Positions 36,431 to 45,778 are shown, numbered from the stretch's first letter. The stretch: 64,000 nucleotides of DNA from Melioribacteraceae bacterium (GCA_021647785.1 JAKIUC010000009.1:24668-88667), one strand, 5' to 3'. Numbers and translations are program-made. The notes: generated from the letters alone by a model not told the origin.

Positions 36431-36625
36431 TTGGTTGGCATTATTCTGTCTGATAATGAGAATATTGACAGAGCTCTGAAACGTTTTAAAAAGAAATATG
36501 AGCGTTCTGGTGTTCTTAAAGAATTTAAGAAACGTCAGTATTTCGTGAAACCTTCTATGGAAAATAGATTGGAACGAATTAAAGCAAAAAGACGAGCTTA
36601 CAAAGAATCTCGTAGAGATCGCTAA
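36431..36625 (+). CDS. rpsU: Ribosomal protein bS21
   Basis: About 64 residues from a TTG at 36431 ([20 protein letters not shown]), which aligns with the usual bS21 start and leaves AAGGTAGGTG as the ribosome-binding site. An upstream in-frame GTG at 36422 sits within that site and would add three residues, so I prefer TTG. The rest ([21 protein letters not shown], then a basic tail) is typical bS21, a small-subunit protein near the mRNA path. A terminator follows at once. Confidence 0.9.
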   Translation: MVGIILSDNENIDRALKRFKKKYERSGVLKEFKKRQYFVKPSMENRLERIKAKRRAYKESRRDR

Positions 36626-36630
36626 AGTTA

Positions 36631-36662
36631 AAAACCCCTCAAATTTGAGGGGTTTCTTTTTA
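36631..36662 (+). terminator. Rho-independent terminator after rpsU
   Basis: ACCCCTCAAATTTGAGGGGT is a perfect stem with no real loop gap, followed by TTTCTTTTT. The T-run runs into the stop codon of the convergent LOG-family gene, so it may serve both directions. Confidence 0.85.
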
Positions 36663-37481
36663 TTTCAAATAATGTTTTGTGAAGTGCTCAGTAACTTTTA
36701 TGAAAACTTCATCAATAGAGTTACAGATATCGAACAATTTTAAATCGCTCTTACTCACTGTACCAAACTCAACAAGTTTATCAAAATTTATTACTTCCCT
36801 CCAAAATTTTTCATCATAAATAATTACTTTCATATTCTTTTTGATTTTTTTAGTTTGCATCAATGTTATCACTTCCATGAATTCATCCAAAGTTCCGAAA
36901 CCGCCCGGGAAAACAATCAATGCTTTTGCAAGATATACGAACCAAAATTTTCTCATAAAGAAGTAGTGAAATTCGTATGTAGATTCTGCTTTCAAATACT
37001 TGTTTCCAAACTGCTCAAACGGAATTGAGATATTTAACCCTATTGAATCTCCACCAGCTAACTTAGCACCTTTGTTTGCAGCTTCCATTATTCCTGGTCC
37101 GCCACCACTACAAACTATAAAACGTTTCTCCTGCTCCGATAGTTTCATAGACCACTCAGTTAATCTTTTTGATAGCTCTACAGCCTCTTCATAGTATCGT
37201 GACATCACAAGCATTTTCTCAGCCAGTACAAGTTCTTCTTTATATTTACGCGATGTTTTCTTCCCAGATTTCTTTAATTCTCTAAGTCTTGCTTTCGCTT
37301 CTTTCTCTGATTTAATTCTTGCTGACCCAAAAAATACTATTGTATCAACAATTTTATTTTTACTGAATCGTAATTTGGGTTCAATAAACTCTGATAAAAT
37401 CCTTAATTCTCTAGCTCCTGCTGAGTTAAGAAATTCACCGTTATTATAAGCCCTTAAAACTCCTGCCTTCTTTTTCGACAT
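36660..37481 (-). CDS. LOG/TIGR00730 family Rossmann-fold protein
   Basis: 273 residues. The family includes cytokinin riboside 5'-monophosphate phosphoribohydrolases and nucleotide 5'-monophosphate nucleosidases (PpnN-like). Motifs: FFGSARIKS, SGGGPGIMEAANKGA, LNISIPFEQ, and the diagnostic PGGFGTLDEFMEVITLMQ, in which the Glu is catalytic. It has an N-terminal extension of about 45 basic residues and an insert of charged helices (about 60-100). Probable nucleotide-cleaving enzyme in the cytoplasm; substrate not decided by sequence. Confidence 0.85.
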   Translation of the reverse strand: MSKKKAGVLRAYNNGEFLNSAGARELRILSEFIEPKLRFSKNKIVDTIVFFGSARIKSEKEAKARLRELKKSGKKTSRKYKEELVLAEKMLVMSRYYEEAVELSKRLTEWSMKLSEQEKRFIVCSGGGPGIMEAANKGAKLAGGDSIGLNISIPFEQFGNKYLKAESTYEFHYFFMRKFWFVYLAKALIVFPGGFGTLDEFMEVITLMQTKKIKKNMKVIIYDEKFWREVINFDKLVEFGTVSKSDLKLFDICNSIDEVFIKVTEHFTKHYLK

Positions 37482-37520
37482 AATTACTCCTTACTTTAAA
37501 ATTTGGATTGTGAATATACG

Positions 37521-37558
37521 AAAAAACCTACCCTTTCCTAAAAGAAAAGATAGGTTTA
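37521..37558 (-). terminator. Terminator after secG
   Basis: AAACCTA and TAGGTTT outer arms with a partly paired inner part, T-run on the minus strand. It lies just after the secG stop. Confidence 0.6.
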
Positions 37559-37581
37559 TCAAAAACTAGTTTAATTTAAAT

Positions 37582-37938
37582 TTAGTTTCCGAGATTTGCT
37601 GGGGCATTATCCTCTGTAGCAGGAGGAAGGTTTGGGGTTATTGGAGCTTGCTGAGATTGAGAACCCTGAATAATACTCTCTCTTTGTTCACTGGTTGTTT
37701 GCCCTGGTAAAAAGAAAAGGTTAATAACAATTGCTAAAACCAATAGCGAACCACCTAACCACCAAGTTGATTTACTTAAAAAATCGGCTGTTCTTCTTGA
37801 ACCAAACATATTTCCAAAACCACCACCGGCACCACCTGTAATGCCAGCCATACCGCCACCTTTACTCGATTGTAATAAAATTACAACCACAAGTAAAAAT
37901 GAAATTATTATTGATATCGTAATTAATAAAGTGTACAT
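37582..37938 (-). CDS. secG: Protein-export membrane protein SecG
   Basis: 118 residues: membrane helix (TLLITISIIISFLLVVVILL), the family loop QSSKGGGMAGITGGAGGGFG...FGSRRTADFL, a second helix (WWLGGSLLVLAIVINLFFL), and a Pro/Gln-rich tail. It is the auxiliary subunit of the SecYEG channel driven by SecA (also in this window). It lies in tandem with a tRNA-Met gene 25 bases upstream, so the two may share a transcript. Confidence 0.93.
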   Translation of the reverse strand: MYTLLITISIIISFLLVVVILLQSSKGGGMAGITGGAGGGFGNMFGSRRTADFLSKSTWWLGGSLLVLAIVINLFFLPGQTTSEQRESIIQGSQSQQAPITPNLPPATEDNAPANLGN

Positions 37939-37962
37939 CTAATGTTTCTCCTAATAAAATTG

Positions 37963-38036
37963 TAGCGAGGGAGGGATTTGAACCCCCGACACGTGGATTA
38001 TGATTCCACTGCTCTAACCAACTGAGCTACCTCGCC
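37963..38036 (-). tRNA. tRNA-Met (CAT anticodon)
   Basis: On the minus strand: acceptor GGCGAGG pairs with CCTCGCT (first pair G-U), D-arm GCTCAGTTGGTTAGAGC, anticodon stem GTGGA/TCCAC with loop ATCATAA (anticodon CAT), T-arm CGGGGGTTCAAATCCC. CCA is not encoded. The lack of initiator features (three G-C pairs in the anticodon stem, mismatched first pair) indicates elongator Met, though tRNA-Ile with a lysidine-modified CAT cannot be fully excluded. Confidence 0.93.
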
Positions 38037-38109
38037 AACTCTTTAAAATACAGACATGTAATATAAAGATAGAATGAAATAATTTCAAGAATTAAGAATT
38101 AATTTTTAA

Positions 38110-39108
38110 TTAAGTTTCACGTTTTTTAAGTAGATAAATAAATACTGGTGCTCCAATTATTGCAGTTACAACACCAACAGGAAGCTCGGATGGTAAAATA
38201 ACCGTTCGTGCAATTGTATCTGTAAAAACAAGAAATATTGCACCTATTAAAAATGATGCTGGTACAACAATTCGGTTATCGCTGCTAAATATAATACGGA
38301 CAAAGTGCGGAATCAGTAATCCGACAAAACCAATAATTCCACTTACAGAAACAATAATTCCAACTAAAACACTCGCCAATATATATATTACCGATTTAAT
38401 TCTCTTTGGGTTTAATCCAAGGTTCGAGGCATCTTCATCCCCCATTGCAAGTAGATTTAATTTATAACCAAAAAGGGAGAGTACCACTGATATAATAAGG
38501 GAGAATATTACAATATAATAAGCCGAAAAATTATCAGCCATTGCAAGATTTCCGACAAGCCAAAAAATTGCTGTACGTAGAGTATCATTCAGAAATGTTA
38601 AGAGTAAAAGAATTAATGCCGAGAAAAATGCTCCAATCATTACACCTGTTAGAAGAAGAATATTTGGTTGTAATTTCCCAAATCGATGCCCAATAATGAA
38701 AACTAATAGAATTACAATAGAGGCACCGATAATAGAAAATAATTCAACCCAAATAAATGATAGCCCAAGAAGCAAAGCCAGGACTGCACCAAAACTCCCT
38801 CCGCTTGAAACACCAAGTATATATGGGTCTGCAAGTGGGTTCATTAATAGAGATTGGAAAACTGCACCAGCTACCGAAAGCCCTCCGCCAACCCCAATAG
38901 CCAACAGTAATCTAGGGATTCTAATATGCAAAATAATTTCTTGAATAGTATCGGTTGAAGAACCAGAAAAAGAAGCAAACAATTCTGATATATTTATATT
39001 AGCTGACCCAAGAAGTAAAGAGAAAAGAGATGTGAAAATTAACAGAATAAATAATACTGTTAGCTTCCACATTAGCGATTTAAGATTTATGCTTCTATCA
39101 AATTCCAT
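38110..39108 (-). CDS. FecCD-family ABC transporter permease
   Basis: 332 residues with about nine to ten membrane helices; the family segments are LLGSANINISELF, RIPRLLLAIGVGGGLSVAGAVFQSLLMNPLADPYILGVSSGGS, LLTGVMIGAFFSALI and GIIGFVGLLIPHFVRIIFSSDNR. It forms the channel for iron-siderophore, heme or cobalamin import. Neither the ATPase nor the binding protein lies on the visible side, so partners may be elsewhere. The listed start lies 22 bases inside the end of obg; an internal Met (at 39072) avoids the overlap. Confidence 0.85.
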   Translation of the reverse strand: MEFDRSINLKSLMWKLTVLFILLIFTSLFSLLLGSANINISELFASFSGSSTDTIQEIILHIRIPRLLLAIGVGGGLSVAGAVFQSLLMNPLADPYILGVSSGGSFGAVLALLLGLSFIWVELFSIIGASIVILLVFIIGHRFGKLQPNILLLTGVMIGAFFSALILLLLTFLNDTLRTAIFWLVGNLAMADNFSAYYIVIFSLIISVVLSLFGYKLNLLAMGDEDASNLGLNPKRIKSVIYILASVLVGIIVSVSGIIGFVGLLIPHFVRIIFSSDNRIVVPASFLIGAIFLVFTDTIARTVILPSELPVGVVTAIIGAPVFIYLLKKRET

Positions 39109-40073
39109 AAATGATCAATTAAATTTGCAGTACCAACTTGTGTAACCGAAGAAATTAAGAATGTATTTCCATCATAATTTTTTATTTTTTTGGAAAGTAA
39201 TTTTTCTTTCTCTTCATCACTTAATAAATCTGATTTTGTGAATACAATTACTTTCTCTTTTCCACTCATTAAATCACTAAACTCTAATAGTTCATTAAGA
39301 AGAATATTGTATTCCTTTTCCGGGTACTCAACAGTTGCATCAATTAAAATAAGAAGTACCTTTGTACGTTCAATATGTTTTAGAAATTTATGACCAAGCC
39401 CTTTACCAACGTGTGCTCCTTCAATAATTCCAGGAATATCAGCGATAACAAAACTTTTATAATCTTTATATTGCACTATGCCAAGATTTGGTTCAAGAGT
39501 TGTAAAAGGATAATCTGCAATTTTAGGACGGGCAGCAGAAACAACAGAAATAAAAGTAGATTTGCCAGCATTTGGGAAACCTACTAAGCCTACATCGGCA
39601 AGTAGTTTTAGCTCAAGAACTATATTCATCTCCTTGCCTGGTCTGCCAGGCTGAGCATAGCGTGGTGTTTGATTTGTTGAAGTTGCAAAATTGCTATTCC
39701 CTTTTCCACCTATACCCCCTTTTAGGAAAAAGACTTCTTTTCCATTCTCCTCCAAATCAATAAGAACTTCATCTGTTTCCAAACTTTTAACCACCGTACC
39801 TACAGGAACTTTAATAAATATATCATCCCCATATTTTCCATCCTTTAAAGATTTTTCACCCTTTCCACCATCAGGAGCAAAGTACTTTCTTTTATATTTA
39901 AAATCGAGGAGAGTAGTTAAATTATTATCCGCAACAAAAATAATGCTTCCACCATTGCCGCCATTTCCACCACTTGGTCCACCTTTGGCTACAAATTTTT
40001 CTCTTCTGAAAGTAACTGCTCCAGGACCACCATCACCAGCTTTTACAGATATTTTAGCATAATCAATAATCAT
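39087..40073 (-). CDS. obgE: GTPase Obg
   Basis: 328 residues: the Gly-rich Obg fold (about 1-158, VKAGDGGPGAVTFRREKFVAKGGPSGGNGGNGG in part), then the G domain with GFPNAGKST (G1), DYPFTTLEPNLG (G2), ADIPGIIEGAHVGKGLG (G3), TKSDLL (G4) and SSVTQVG (G5). A ribosome-associated GTPase needed for large-subunit maturation and stress response. There is no C-terminal extension. Co-directional with the FecCD permease, which overlaps its end. Confidence 0.95.
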   Translation of the reverse strand: MIIDYAKISVKAGDGGPGAVTFRREKFVAKGGPSGGNGGNGGSIIFVADNNLTTLLDFKYKRKYFAPDGGKGEKSLKDGKYGDDIFIKVPVGTVVKSLETDEVLIDLEENGKEVFFLKGGIGGKGNSNFATSTNQTPRYAQPGRPGKEMNIVLELKLLADVGLVGFPNAGKSTFISVVSAARPKIADYPFTTLEPNLGIVQYKDYKSFVIADIPGIIEGAHVGKGLGHKFLKHIERTKVLLILIDATVEYPEKEYNILLNELLEFSDLMSGKEKVIVFTKSDLLSDEEKEKLLSKKIKNYDGNTFLISSVTQVGTANLIDHLWNLIEA

Positions 40074-40136
40074 TTATATTCAGTTTAAAATTAAAAATAA
40101 AATATTTAATTCAATCTTTTGTTATCCCCACAATTG

Positions 40137-42149
40137 TTACTTAAAAAAATCTGAAATTATATTTTTTAAAGCTTTTATCTCTTTTGTTGATTCATCAATA
40201 AATAGGTTTTTTGCAATTTCATCTATTGTTGTTATGGCTTCAACCTCGCTTTTACATTCTGATATTTTATCAATTGCATTAGCAAACTCTTCCATATCAT
40301 AGTCAAAAACTACTTCTATAATTTTTGTGATTTTTTTATTTTCCAATAAAATGGAGATATCAATTGAAGGTGAATCTGGAACATCAGTTTCTTCATCAGT
40401 AATACTCATTTCATTTGAAACATTCTCAGTTTCAGATTCTACCGCAGTTTCATCAAAATCACTATCGTCAAATAAGACTTGCTGGGTATTGGTATCATTA
40501 TCATTTATTAATTCTTCATCAACAGAATTCAGTTCATTGTTATTGGGAGTTTCCGCTTCAGCCTCTTCTTGCTCAAAATCCTCTCCATTCACTTCTTTTA
40601 TCATTTCTTCTTCAACTTTAGAATCTCCATTTCCTATTTCTTCAACAACATCCGAAACTTCAGTATCTTCAACGGGTTTATCAAGTTCAACTTCATCGTC
40701 ACTATTTTCATTAGATGATTCTGTATGCCACTCATCTTCTTCTTCGAGAGAAGTATTATCCTCAATTGCAGTATCTTCCCCTTTAGTCAGTTGCTCAGAA
40801 GAAAAAGTAATTGAATTTCCTAATTCAATATATTCATTATTCTCAGCTTCAGAAGTTATCTCTGCACTCTCATCTTTCTTTTCTTTCTTAATATCATCTT
40901 CATTACTATCATCAAATGGGTCTCCATCTTCTTCATTTATCTCAACTCTTTCTAACTCACTATCCTCATCAACAATTGCATCTAATTCTTCCTCTTCTGT
41001 AATAAACTCATAGGCTTCATCAATAATTTCATCATCCACACGTGGAGCTTCATCAAAATCCGGAGGTTCAATCTCCTCAATATCTTCATCCAATATTTCG
41101 TTTTCATCTTTAGAGGGATTATCATTTCTATCTAGAATATCTTCATCTAATTTATCGATGTGCGATTCGAGAAAAGATTTTTTCCCATTCTGTTTATCAT
41201 CCATTAAATCATCCTCTTCAATGTTTTCAATGTCTTTTTCACTTTCATCGTTGTATTTATTTTCAGAATCAGTAATATCATCTTCTTTCAGTTTTTCTTT
41301 GTAATCATTCACTTCTGTTTTAAGTTCCTCTAACTTTTCATTAATGGTTTCATTTTCATCTTCTGAAATAGTAGAAGTATCATATTCTATATTATAATTT
41401 AGAATTACATTTTTATAGTCATTAATTTCATACTTATCGCTGCCAGTAGCACCAAATTTTTCTATAAGAATCATTTTATACTGCAATAGTCCTTTATCTT
41501 CAAGGAATAATTCAACAGACTGCTTTGATATCTTGTTATTCCGAGACTCTCCCATATTTATAAATTCAACCATGTTCTTCAATGCACTATCAAGTACTCT
41601 ATCAAAGTTGCTTTCATAATTTATTTTATCAATTTTAATTAACAAATCCTCTAACTCTTTTTGTGTTATTGTTATGATTCTCTTTTTGTTAAAGAAGCTA
41701 ATTAATAATCTTTTTAAATAAGGATAATAGTAGAGATAGTTTAAAATCTGCTTTACCTCTACTACTTGTTTTGATGATTCGTTTTCACTTTCAAAAACAA
41801 ATTGAAGCAGTGACCACTTTGGTCTGATAATATAGTTGACGTTAAAAGAAGAAGCATGCAGCAGCAGTTTTGTTAAATACTCGAGTGAAAATTTCTTTGA
41901 TCTCTTAATCTCCTCACCAATATTTGTGAAGTGTTCAATAATCTTCTCTCCAGAATAATCAAAAAGCGAGTCTGTTAATAGCTTTTGTCTATCTTCATAA
42001 ATTAAGAAATCTATTTCCGCAGAAACATACTGAAGCAGTGCAGGGTGAATATTTGTAGAAATAAGTTGCTCGTAAGTTATAAAAGAACCCAAGTGTTTTA
42101 TCTTATTAAGATTATAGTTGTAAATGAATTCTATCTCTTTTTCAAACAT
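40137..42149 (-). CDS. Large acidic hypothetical protein
   Basis: 670 residues, unrecognised. Three parts: a helical N-terminal region (about 1-270), a very long Asp/Glu-rich, low-complexity middle (about 275-595, blocks such as EEEELDAIVDEDSELE), and a short helical C-terminal region (about 600-670, ENKKITKIIEVVFDYDMEEF). There is no signal peptide. The middle should be disordered and highly negative. The layout of two folded ends linked by an acidic tether suggests a scaffold or a nucleic-acid mimic; that is conjecture. Confidence 0.7.
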   Translation of the reverse strand: MFEKEIEFIYNYNLNKIKHLGSFITYEQLISTNIHPALLQYVSAEIDFLIYEDRQKLLTDSLFDYSGEKIIEHFTNIGEEIKRSKKFSLEYLTKLLLHASSFNVNYIIRPKWSLLQFVFESENESSKQVVEVKQILNYLYYYPYLKRLLISFFNKKRIITITQKELEDLLIKIDKINYESNFDRVLDSALKNMVEFINMGESRNNKISKQSVELFLEDKGLLQYKMILIEKFGATGSDKYEINDYKNVILNYNIEYDTSTISEDENETINEKLEELKTEVNDYKEKLKEDDITDSENKYNDESEKDIENIEEDDLMDDKQNGKKSFLESHIDKLDEDILDRNDNPSKDENEILDEDIEEIEPPDFDEAPRVDDEIIDEAYEFITEEEELDAIVDEDSELERVEINEEDGDPFDDSNEDDIKKEKKDESAEITSEAENNEYIELGNSITFSSEQLTKGEDTAIEDNTSLEEEDEWHTESSNENSDDEVELDKPVEDTEVSDVVEEIGNGDSKVEEEMIKEVNGEDFEQEEAEAETPNNNELNSVDEELINDNDTNTQQVLFDDSDFDETAVESETENVSNEMSITDEETDVPDSPSIDISILLENKKITKIIEVVFDYDMEEFANAIDKISECKSEVEAITTIDEIAKNLFIDESTKEIKALKNIISDFFK

Positions 42150-42262
42150 TTCAATACTCGTGCTTGTTTTTAAGAAATCTCCGAATAAGTCTAACGGACA
42201 CTAATTGATTTAATTTATAAATTTAACAATTTATTTGATAAGGGTGTAATGAAATATATTCC

Positions 42263-42299
42263 TAAAAAAGCCCAATCCCGAATAAACGGAACTGGACTT
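42263..42299 (-). terminator. Terminator after the duplicated sdhB end
   Basis: AAGCCCAATCCCG and CGGAACTGGACTT form a stem with G-U pairs, with a T-run on the minus strand. It follows the second copy of the sdhB 3' end by about 35 bases, mirroring the terminator after the true sdhB. Confidence 0.65.
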
Positions 42300-42337
42300 C
42301 ATATAACATATTGATGCAACTATTTGTTATCTATCAA

Positions 42338-42391
42338 TCTTGCAATTTCATATTTGAAACAATGTAATCGCGGTTCATGCGTGCAATGTTG
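42338..42391 (-). repeat. Displaced copy of the sdhB 3' end
   Basis: 49 of 54 bases match 43111-43164 at the end of sdhB. In frame it reads NIARMNRDYIVSNMKLQD-stop, the sdhB ending being NIARMNRDYFVSNMKLQE. Four of the five base differences are silent third-position changes, so it was once coding. It lies 3 bases past the toxin stop codon. Confidence 0.85.
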
Positions 42392-42394
42392 TAT

Positions 42395-42688
42395 CTACCA
42401 CTCTATAGGTTTTCTTTTATTATGAAATATTCTAAGAATAACAAGCGTGCTATTTTCAATTATGTAAAACAACGAATAAGGGAATCTGGTTACTTGAATT
42501 TTTCTTATGTTTTCTACTACATTTGGATATAAATCAAAGTTGAGTTTTATTCTTTCAATAGTACTCTCAATCTCATCCGTTAATTTAATACCGAGACCTT
42601 TTGCTTTTAACTCGTACCACTCAACTGCTTCAAGAAATTCATTAGTTGCTTCTTTTGCAAACTTAACTTTGTTCAGCATGTTTGTCAT
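42395..42688 (-). CDS. RelE/ParE family toxin
   Basis: 97 residues with the ParE/RelE fold signature: FAKEATNEFLEAVEWYELKA, GLGIKLTDEIESTIERI, NIRKIQVTRFPYSLFYIIEN, LVILRIFHNKRKP. It would block replication or translation unless held by the antitoxin. The start overlaps the antitoxin's end by 26 bases; an internal Met (codon 4) is an alternative start. It and the antitoxin lie between two copies of the sdhB end. Confidence 0.85.
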   Translation of the reverse strand: MTNMLNKVKFAKEATNEFLEAVEWYELKAKGLGIKLTDEIESTIERIKLNFDLYPNVVENIRKIQVTRFPYSLFYIIENSTLVILRIFHNKRKPIEW

Positions 42689-42911
42689 AGACCTCTTGTT
42701 TCAAATTTTTCCAGTCGGTTGCCGAATCTGGGTTTGCCCTGTAATTTGCTAATCTATTTAAAAGAATTCTTTTATCATTCTCTGAAATAGCTTCTAACTC
42801 TTGCGATTCTTTTATTTCATCCCATATATCTGTAACTATATTAAGTCTTTCAATTACATTAAGTTTTCGTATTTCACTTACTATTTTATTCTTGTTCATT
42901 GTATGTTGCAT
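42663..42911 (-). CDS. Addiction-module antitoxin (TIGR02574-type)
   Basis: About 82 residues from the ATG at 42911, with AGGG 8 bases before it; a reading from 42938 adds nine residues without a good ribosome site. Family features: KLNVIERLNIVTDIWDEIKES, RILLNRLANYRANPDSATDW, and an acidic C-terminus. These small proteins pair with ParE/RelE toxins and repress their own promoter. It is translationally coupled with the downstream toxin. Confidence 0.8.
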   Translation of the reverse strand: MQHTMNKNKIVSEIRKLNVIERLNIVTDIWDEIKESQELEAISENDKRILLNRLANYRANPDSATDWKNLKQEVYDKHAEQS

Positions 42912-43044
42912 AGTATTATCCCTATCCGAGTTAAGCATTTTATTCTAAAACCACTTACATTCTAAATTACGATATCTTTCTTTATTTTTTCTTTTTAAAA
43001 CTGCATACCCTAAATATAGCAATACCAAAAATATTAATTTAAAT

Positions 43045-43085
43045 AAAAAAAAACCCAATCTAGATTTAACAAAATTGGGCTTTTT
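43045..43085 (-). terminator. Terminator after sdhB
   Basis: AACCCAAT and ATTGGGCT stem, T-run on both sides. It follows the sdhB stop by about 22 bases and ends the sdhCAB transcript. Confidence 0.8.
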
Positions 43086-43106
43086 AATAACTTAAACTAA
43101 AAGATT

Positions 43107-43868
43107 TTACTCTTGTAATTTCATATTTGAAACAAAGTAATCACGATTCATTCGTGCAATGTTGCTTATTGAAATTCCTTTAGGACACTCGGCTTCGCAA
43201 GCGTATGTGTTTGTGCAGCTACCAAATCCAGATTCATCGTGAGCAATAACCATATTTTGAACACGCTCGTAACGCTCCGCTTGCCCTTGCGGAAGCAATG
43301 CAAACTGTGAAACTTTTGCAGAAACAAAAAGCATTGCAGATGAGTTTTTACACGCTGCAACACAAGCCCCACAGCCAATACACTCTGCTGCATCTAAAGC
43401 AAGTGATGCAATCTCTTTCGCTATAGGAATTGCATTTGCATCAGGAGCACTGCCAGCATTTACCGAAACATAACCACCTGCTTGCTGAACAATATCAAGA
43501 CCAGTTCTATCAACCATTAAATCTTTCAGAACTGGAAATGCTGCTGCTCTAAATGGTTCTACGTAAATTGTTTCATCTGCTTTAAATGAGCGCATGTGTA
43601 TTTGACAAGTAGCAGTATGTTTTTTACTTCCATGCGGATGTCCATTAACCACCAATCCGCATGTACCGCATATACCTTCACGGCAATCACTTTCAAAAAC
43701 TATTGGGTCTTTCCCTTCTTTCTCAAGGTTGTTATTTATTTCATCAAACATTTCAAGAATTGAAGCATGTGGAGAGACTGAAACTTTGAACTCTTCAAAA
43801 TTTCCCTTTGCTGTTGCAGATGCTTGTCGCCATATTTTTAATGTTAAATTAATATTATGCTCTTCCAT
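43107..43868 (-). CDS. sdhB: Succinate dehydrogenase/fumarate reductase iron-sulfur subunit
   Basis: 253 residues. Carries electrons from the flavoprotein to the membrane quinone site through [2Fe-2S], [4Fe-4S] and [3Fe-4S] clusters. Cysteine groups: SDCREGICGTCGLVVNG, CIGCGACVAACKNSSAM, CEAECPKGISI. The N-terminal extension and Bacteroidota-type spacing match the SdhC-with-one-subunit (type B) enzymes. It overlaps sdhA by one base. Its last 18 codons are duplicated further along (42338-42391). Confidence 0.95.
   Translation of the reverse strand: MEEHNINLTLKIWRQASATAKGNFEEFKVSVSPHASILEMFDEINNNLEKEGKDPIVFESDCREGICGTCGLVVNGHPHGSKKHTATCQIHMRSFKADETIYVEPFRAAAFPVLKDLMVDRTGLDIVQQAGGYVSVNAGSAPDANAIPIAKEIASLALDAAECIGCGACVAACKNSSAMLFVSAKVSQFALLPQGQAERYERVQNMVIAHDESGFGSCTNTYACEAECPKGISISNIARMNRDYFVSNMKLQE
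43111..43164 (-). repeat. sdhB 3' end, partner of the displaced copy
   Basis: The functional end of sdhB and the left partner of the direct repeat at 42338-42391. The stretch between the two repeats (about 720 bases) holds only a terminator and the toxin-antitoxin pair, so the repeats resemble attachment-site halves. Confidence 0.8.
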
Positions 43869-45778
43869 TATTTATAACTCCTTGTAGCTAATTCAACAGA
43901 TTCAAATTTGAGATCTTCTTTGTGAAGTTTCCAACTTCCTGCTTTTTCATATTCCCAAGCTGCAACGTAGGCAAAGTCCTCATCGTTACGTACTGCTTCA
44001 CCTTCGTCTGTTTGATGTTCTTCGCGGAAGTGTGCACCGCACGATTCATCTCTATCTAGTGCATCAACAGCCATTAACTCACCAAGCTCTAAGAAGTCAG
44101 CAACTCTACCAGCTCTTTCAAGATTTTGGTTTATCTCACCTGCTTTACCAACCACTTTTACATCATTCCAAAATTCTTCTCTTAAATCAGAAATATTTTT
44201 GATAACACCCTTCAAGCCAGCCTCATCACGGGACATACCAACTTTATCAATCAATAAATCGCCTAACTTTCTGTGGATATCATCAACAGTCTGCTTACCA
44301 TTTATTGAAAGCATTTTATCTGTACTCTCTTTTACTGATTCTTCTGCTGCCTTAAACTCAGCACCATTAACATCACTCTTTTCAGGTTTTTCACTTCCAA
44401 AATAATTACCAATTGAGTAAGGCACCACAAAGTAACCATCTGCAAGCCCTTGCATAAGTGCACTTGCTCCAAGTCTGTTTGCACCGTGGTCAGAGAAGTT
44501 AGCTTCACCTGCAACAAACAACCCTGGTATTGAACTTTGCAAATTATAATCGACCCATAAACCCCCCATTGTGTAATGCGGTGCTGGGTATATTTGCATT
44601 GGAACATTGTACGGATTTTCGCCAGTTATGTTTTCATACATTTCAAATAAGTTGCCATATTTTTCACGAACTGCTGGTTCACCAATACGATTTATAGCAT
44701 CAGCAAAATCGAGGTAAACTGAATTTCCGCCATTAACTCCCTTCCCTTCATCGCAAGCATATTTTGCACTACGAGAAGAAATATCACGCGGAGCTAAATT
44801 ACCGAATGATGGATATCTTCTTTCGAGATAATAATCTCTATCACTTTCTGGTATTTCAGATACAGGTCTTTTTTCACCAACAATATTTGGCACCCAAATT
44901 CTTCCATCATTTCTTAAACTTTCGCTCATCAATACTAATTTTGATTGACCTTCACCATGCTGTGGTAAACATGTTGGATGAATTTGTGTGTAACAAGGGT
45001 TTGCAAATGCCGCACCTTTTTTATGTGCTCGCCATGCAGCTGTTGCATTGCTCAACATTGCACTTGTTGAAAGAAAAAACACATTCGAGTAACCGCCAGT
45101 AGCAAGCACAACAGCTTGTGCTGTATAGCTCTCTACTTCGCCAGTTAACAAATTGCGTACTGTAATCCCTTTTGCTTTTCCATCCACAACCACAACATCC
45201 AACATTTCACGACGGTGGTACATATCAACATTGCCAAGTTTTATTTGTCTATTTAATGAACTGTAAGCTCCGAGTAGTAGCTGCTGTCCAGTCTCACCGC
45301 GGGCATAAAAGGTTCTGGATACCTGAGCACCACCAAATGAACGGTTAGCAAGGGTTCCGCCATATTCACGAGCAAAGGGAACACCTTGTGCAACACATTG
45401 GTCTATTATGTTGTTGCTAACTTCTGCAAGCCTGTATGTGTTTGCCTCACGTGCACGAAAATCGCCACCTTTAATTGTATCGTAAAATAATCTATAAACA
45501 GAATCGCCATCATTCTGATAATCCTTTGCAGCGTTAATACCACCTTGTGCAGCAATGGAGTGTGCTCTACGGCTTGAATCGTGAAACGTGAAAGCTTTCA
45601 CTTTGTAACCAAGCTCGCCAAGTGTTGCAGCAGCACCAGCACCGGCAAGACCAGTACCCACAACAATTATATCAAATTTTCTTTTATTTGCAGGATTAAC
45701 CAACTTCATATTAAATTTGTGGTTCGTCCATTTCTCGGATAATTTTCCTTCAGGTACTTTTGAATCAAGAGTAATCAT
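43868..45778 (-). CDS. sdhA: Succinate dehydrogenase/fumarate reductase flavoprotein subunit
   Basis: 636 residues. FAD fold [19 protein letters not shown], the covalent-FAD His in [20 protein letters not shown], substrate-site parts [52 protein letters not shown] and [20 protein letters not shown]. Catalyses succinate-fumarate interconversion at the inner face of the membrane. Linked to sdhC and sdhB by one-base stop/start overlaps. Type B enzymes of this group can work in either direction; the sequence does not decide which. Confidence 0.96.
   Translation of the reverse strand: MITLDSKVPEGKLSEKWTNHKFNMKLVNPANKRKFDIIVVGTGLAGAGAAATLGELGYKVKAFTFHDSSRRAHSIAAQGGINAAKDYQNDGDSVYRLFYDTIKGGDFRAREANTYRLAEVSNNIIDQCVAQGVPFAREYGGTLANRSFGGAQVSRTFYARGETGQQLLLGAYSSLNRQIKLGNVDMYHRREMLDVVVVDGKAKGITVRNLLTGEVESYTAQAVVLATGGYSNVFFLSTSAMLSNATAAWRAHKKGAAFANPCYTQIHPTCLPQHGEGQSKLVLMSESLRNDGRIWVPNIVGEKRPVSEIPESDRDYYLERRYPSFGNLAPRDISSRSAKYACDEGKGVNGGNSVYLDFADAINRIGEPAVREKYGNLFEMYENITGENPYNVPMQIYPAPHYTMGGLWVDYNLQSSIPGLFVAGEANFSDHGANRLGASALMQGLADGYFVVPYSIGNYFGSEKPEKSDVNGAEFKAAEESVKESTDKMLSINGKQTVDDIHRKLGDLLIDKVGMSRDEAGLKGVIKNISDLREEFWNDVKVVGKAGEINQNLERAGRVADFLELGELMAVDALDRDESCGAHFREEHQTDEGEAVRNDEDFAYVAAWEYEKAGSWKLHKEDLKFESVELATRSYK

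Noticed and set aside
40327..41013. Long plus-strand open frame opposite the acidic gene
   Set aside because: It is a Ser-rich mirror of the Asp/Glu-rich middle of the minus-strand gene, with no export or domain features; antisense of GAA/GAT-rich codons yields such frames.
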